From assembly GCA_903930195.1 (NCBI GenBank), contig CAIYXH010000010.1:1-5890 (forward strand): 5,890 nt of DNA, written 5' to 3'. The translations under genes were made by a program, and so were the position numbers. Every line of letters begins with the position of its first letter. The stretch's first letter is position 1. Below, one piece after another: positions 5,254-5,890 of the stretch. The stretch is from an uncultured Actinomycetes bacterium (GTDB taxonomy: Bacteria; Actinomycetota; Thermoleophilia; Gaiellales; Gaiellaceae). The notes beneath the pieces are model-generated. The model searched no databases, was not told where the DNA came from, and saw nothing but the letters and a program-made list of their open reading frames with translations.

Positions 5254-5890
5254 TCAGTCGAGCTGCTCGGTCGTCCAGCTCCAGGTCTCGGCGAGACCGG
5301 CGGAGAGGGACGTCTCGGCCTTCCAGCCGAGCTCGCGCGCGGCGCGCGAGGGGTCGAGCACCGAGCGGCGGACGTCGCCCAGGCGGGCCTCGTCGTACGC
5401 CGGCTCCTCGGCCGCGCCGGAGACCTCGCGACAGACGCGGTGCAGCTCCGTGACAGTCGTTTCGTCGCCGGTGCCGATGTTGAAGACGCCGCTCTCGTGC
5501 GTCGCGGCGACGAGGAGCGCGCGGACGACGTCGCCGACGTAGACGAAGTCGCGCGACTGCTCGCCGTCGCCGTAGATCTTGGTCGACTCGCCGCGGGCCA
5601 TCCGCTCGAGGAAGATCGCGACGACGCCGCCCTCGAGCCCGGAGTCCTGGCGCGGGCCGTAGACGTTCGCGAAGCGGGTGACGACGTTCGCCATCCCGTA
5701 GATCCTCGTCCAGGCGGCGAGGTACGCCTCGCCGCAGAGCTTCGAGGTGCCGTACGGGGAGAGCGGCAGGGCCGGGGAGTCCTCGTCGGCGGGCGTCGGG
5801 CACTCGCCGTAGATCGCCCCGCCGGTTGACGAGAAGACGACATGCGCGCCGGCCTTGCGCGCGGCCTCGAGCACCTGGACGGTGCCGCCG
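5254..5890 (-). CDS. NAD-dependent nucleotide-sugar epimerase/dehydratase, C-terminal part
   Basis: This is a cytoplasmic extended short-chain dehydrogenase/reductase. The right edge cuts off the N-terminus with its NAD-binding GxxGxxG motif, and 211 residues remain. The fragment opens with GGTVQVLEAARKAG, the usual helix before the catalytic strand, then VVFSSTGGAIYG (the catalytic Ser/Thr strand) and SPYGTSK, the YxxxK catalytic pair (Tyr46 and Lys50 of the fragment). Downstream are TRFANVYGPRQ, a substrate-loop region, IYGDGEQSRDFVYVGDVVRAL and FNIGTGDETTV, then DPSRAARELGWK near the end, all typical of UDP-glucose 4-epimerase (GalE) and related dehydratases. GalE is the likeliest role, but substrate cannot be fixed without the missing part. 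A GTG at 5872-5874 is internal and not the real start, since homology continues to the window edge. It is the first visible gene of the minus-strand cluster with lepB and would supply sugars for envelope glycans. Confidence 0.9.
   Translation of the reverse strand, partial: GGTVQVLEAARKAGAHVVFSSTGGAIYGECPTPADEDSPALPLSPYGTSKLCGEAYLAAWTRIYGMANVVTRFANVYGPRQDSGLEGGVVAIFLERMARGESTKIYGDGEQSRDFVYVGDVVRALLVAATHESGVFNIGTGDETTVTELHRVCREVSGAAEEPAYDEARLGDVRRSVLDPSRAARELGWKAETSLSAGLAETWSWTTEQLD

Noticed and set aside
5249..5803. N-terminal extension of the lepB frame by about 185 codons
   Set aside because: The extension overlaps the epimerase in another frame, is Arg-rich without signal, and would put a non-membrane region before the SPase I anchor. 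The GTG at 5248 gives a normal family layout.
4542..5843. 433-codon minus-strand open frame spanning epimerase, lepB and LytR_C
   Set aside because: It is out of frame with all three recognised genes and is Arg/Ser/Pro-rich without motifs.

Overview
The window is very GC-rich and densely coding, with strong G/C preference at third codon positions. Most of the coding is on the minus strand. It carries a B12-dependent ribonucleotide reductase, an O-antigen-ligase-like membrane protein with a C-terminal TPR region, a cysteine-rich signal peptidase I, and a plausible leaderless promoter. This points to a high-GC actinobacterium, and from memory of similar proteins I lean towards class Thermoleophilia. 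That placement is an inference; no rRNA or other phylogenetic marker is present.

Layout, left to right. (1) Positions 1-1348, minus: the N-terminal 449 codons of nrdJ, a class II ribonucleotide reductase cut by the left edge. (2) 1349-1530: a 182-base spacer with the nrdJ ribosome binding site and two inverted repeats. (3) 1531-2040, minus: an unrecognised protein with two cysteines and a C-terminal membrane anchor. It is preceded in the same frame by a 14-codon signal-peptide-like piece (2041-2085) that ends in TAG directly beside the GTG start, so the signal peptide appears split by an amber codon. (4) 2086-2213: a divergent promoter region. (5) 2214-4043, plus: a 609-residue polytopic O-antigen ligase/polymerase-family protein with a TPR-like tail. 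(6) 4044-4061: a short convergent spacer whose hairpin overlaps the neighbouring stop codon. (7) 4054-5890, minus: a tight cluster transcribed in the order NAD-dependent sugar epimerase (cut by the right edge), signal peptidase I (lepB), and a membrane-anchored stand-alone LytR_C-domain protein.

The right two thirds read as a cell-envelope locus. The epimerase would supply a nucleotide sugar, the Wzy/WaaL-like protein would polymerise or transfer a lipid-linked glycan outside the membrane, the LytR_C protein sits at the wall face, and LepB processes exported proteins. This joint role is inferred from families and adjacency. nrdJ is a housekeeping gene of dNTP synthesis and seems unrelated to that theme. 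I found no tRNA, rRNA, CRISPR array, insertion sequence or phage gene, and nothing I would call a wholly new system. The most unusual item is the amber codon inside the signal peptide.
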